A DNA stretch of 5,185 nucleotides from NCBI GenBank assembly GCA_049694275.1, contig JBAVQS010000414.1:1-5185 (forward strand), read 5' to 3'. Shown here one piece after another: positions 4,301 to 5,185 of this stretch; within the stretch, counting starts at the first letter, position 1; each line of letters opens with the position of its first letter. The stretch comes from JBAVQS01 sp049694275. GTDB taxonomy: Bacteria; Chloroflexota; Anaerolineae; UBA4142; SHND01. Below the pieces are notes generated by a model. That model was not told the origin of the DNA, did no database searches, and saw nothing but the letters and a program-made list of their open reading frames with translations. Position numbers and translations under genes: made by a program.

Positions 4301-5185
4301 TATACCCCCTGATACCCTTCCAAGAATTCTTTTATCTTGTTCATGAACTTGTCGCCCGAGGCCCCGTCGAGGAGGCGGTGGTCAAAGGTGAGCCCGAGAT
4401 AGACCATAGGGCGTATGGCGATGGCATCGTTAATGACGACTACGCGCTTTTGAACCGCGCCGACGCCGAGGATGGCCGACTGGGGCTGGTTGATGATTGG
4501 CGTGCCAAAGAGTGAGCCAAAGACGCCATAGTTGGTAATAGTAAACGTTCCACCCTGTACTTCTTCGGGTAAGAGCTTTTTGTCGCGGGCGCGCTGGGCC
4601 AGGTCATTCACCGCCCGGGAAAGCCCAAGCAGGCTCTTGTCGTCGGCGTTCTTGACGACCGGGACGATCAGCCCCTCTTCGATCGCCACCGCGATGCCAA
4701 TGTTCGCGCTGCGCCGCATCAGAATCCCCTGATCGGTATAGAGCGCATTGACCAGCGGAACAGCGCGGAGCGCATACACCACCGCCTGGACGAAATAGGG
4801 CGTATAGGTGAGACGTGCGCCCTGCTTTGTGAACTCGTCCTGGTGCGCCTTGAGGTGCTCGATCACATGTGTCATGTCCGCTTCGTGAATCGTGCTCACA
4901 TGCGGCGCGGTCTGCTGGCTGCGGACCATGCGCTCGGCGATCGCGCGGCGCATCGGCGTAAGCGGGACCAGTTCTTCCCCTACGCCCGGAGCAACGGGCT
5001 GCGTGGGCGCCGGCGGAGTGGAGGGTCCAGACGCAGAGGGCACAGCCGGCCTGCGCGTAACGGGGGCCTTGCTCTGGACCTTGCCAAAGGTATCGTCGGT
5101 CGGTTTAAAGAGGTCGCCGCTGCCCGGCTGTTCCCAGGGAGCGAGTTGCGGCTCGGCGGCCGGCGCCGGACTCGCGCCGCGTGTT
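4300..5185 (-). CDS. Dihydrolipoamide acyltransferase (E2) of a 2-oxoacid dehydrogenase complex, 5' part outside the window
   Basis: The E2 core of a pyruvate, branched-chain or 2-oxoglutarate dehydrogenase complex, moving the acyl group from lipoyl-lysine to CoA in the cytoplasm. The 294 visible residues run without a stop from the window edge. A GTG at 5043 lies inside a linker and is not the start. Residues 1 to about 70 are a Pro/Ala-rich linker (SPAPAAEPQLAPWEQPGSG, STPPAPTQPVAPG). The catalytic domain then begins at LVPLTPMRRAIAERMVRSQ. It continues with NIGIAVAIEEGLIVPVVKN, GGTFTITNYGVFGSLFGTP and the active-site motif DHRLLDG (catalytic His). The lipoyl and subunit-binding domains expected upstream are not in view. 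GGTFTITNYG fits branched-chain or pyruvate-type E2 better than SucB, but the substrate cannot be fixed from this. A strong terminator follows the stop. Confidence 0.93.
   Translation of the reverse strand, partial: TRGASPAPAAEPQLAPWEQPGSGDLFKPTDDTFGKVQSKAPVTRRPAVPSASGPSTPPAPTQPVAPGVGEELVPLTPMRRAIAERMVRSQQTAPHVSTIHEADMTHVIEHLKAHQDEFTKQGARLTYTPYFVQAVVYALRAVPLVNALYTDQGILMRRSANIGIAVAIEEGLIVPVVKNADDKSLLGLSRAVNDLAQRARDKKLLPEEVQGGTFTITNYGVFGSLFGTPIINQPQSAILGVGAVQKRVVVINDAIAIRPMVYLGLTFDHRLLDGASGDKFMNKIKEFLEGYQGV

Noticed and set aside
5043..5043. GTG as the start of the E2 gene
   Set aside because: The frame stays open to the window edge with Pro/Ala-rich linker sequence typical of E2 proteins, so the gene begins outside the window.
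1..5185. CRISPR array, tRNA, rRNA or integron attC sites
   Set aside because: I looked for regularly spaced direct repeats, tRNA cloverleaf signatures and paired GTTRRRY/RYYYAAC core sites and saw none that hold up.

Overview
The window reads as accessory DNA from a moderately GC-rich bacterium, most likely Chloroflexota (Anaerolineae-like). The support is indirect: a lipoprotein with a long Thr/Pro-rich 'TPRPTFTPRPS'-style linker, small conserved hypotheticals of a kind I associate with that phylum, and a 2-oxoacid dehydrogenase E2. No rRNA, tRNA or CRISPR is visible.

Layout from left to right. (1) Positions 1-891, minus strand: the 5' two thirds of an ISAs1-family insertion sequence. Its transposase is broken by two short insertions, each exactly 23 nt and 20/23 identical to the other (165-187 and 236-258). 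Removing both restores an uninterrupted ISAs1 transposase. Each copy can form two small hairpins, and all three differences between them lie in the loops. This looks like a very small dispersed or mobile repeat and is the most striking thing here. The IS also carries an inverted repeat around its start codon that could mask translation on read-through transcripts. (2) 892-1118: intergenic DNA with a purine tract and a Rho-independent terminator serving the minus-strand genes to its right. (3) 1119-1759, minus: a two-gene operon encoding a conserved hypothetical with a basic tail and a small Cys-rich, zinc-ribbon-like protein. (4) 1760-2164: about 400 bases holding a promoter candidate and at best one doubtful small ORF. 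(5) 2165-2440, plus: a small conserved hypothetical with a strong Shine-Dalgarno. (6) 2523-3512, plus: a predicted lipoprotein with a Thr/Pro linker, a beta-rich ectodomain, a C-terminal membrane segment and a lysine-rich repeat tail. (7) 3513-4202, plus: a headless C-terminal remnant of a large DNA methyltransferase, starting directly after the lipoprotein stop. (8) 4274-4300: a bidirectional terminator. (9) 4300-5185, minus: the catalytic half of a dihydrolipoamide acyltransferase (E2), running off the window.

The E2 gene is probably conserved chromosomal sequence. From the IS to the methyltransferase remnant the DNA looks like a turnover zone: decayed transposon, small orphan genes, lower GC in the middle, and a truncated restriction-modification-type gene. 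No complete pathway is encoded here.
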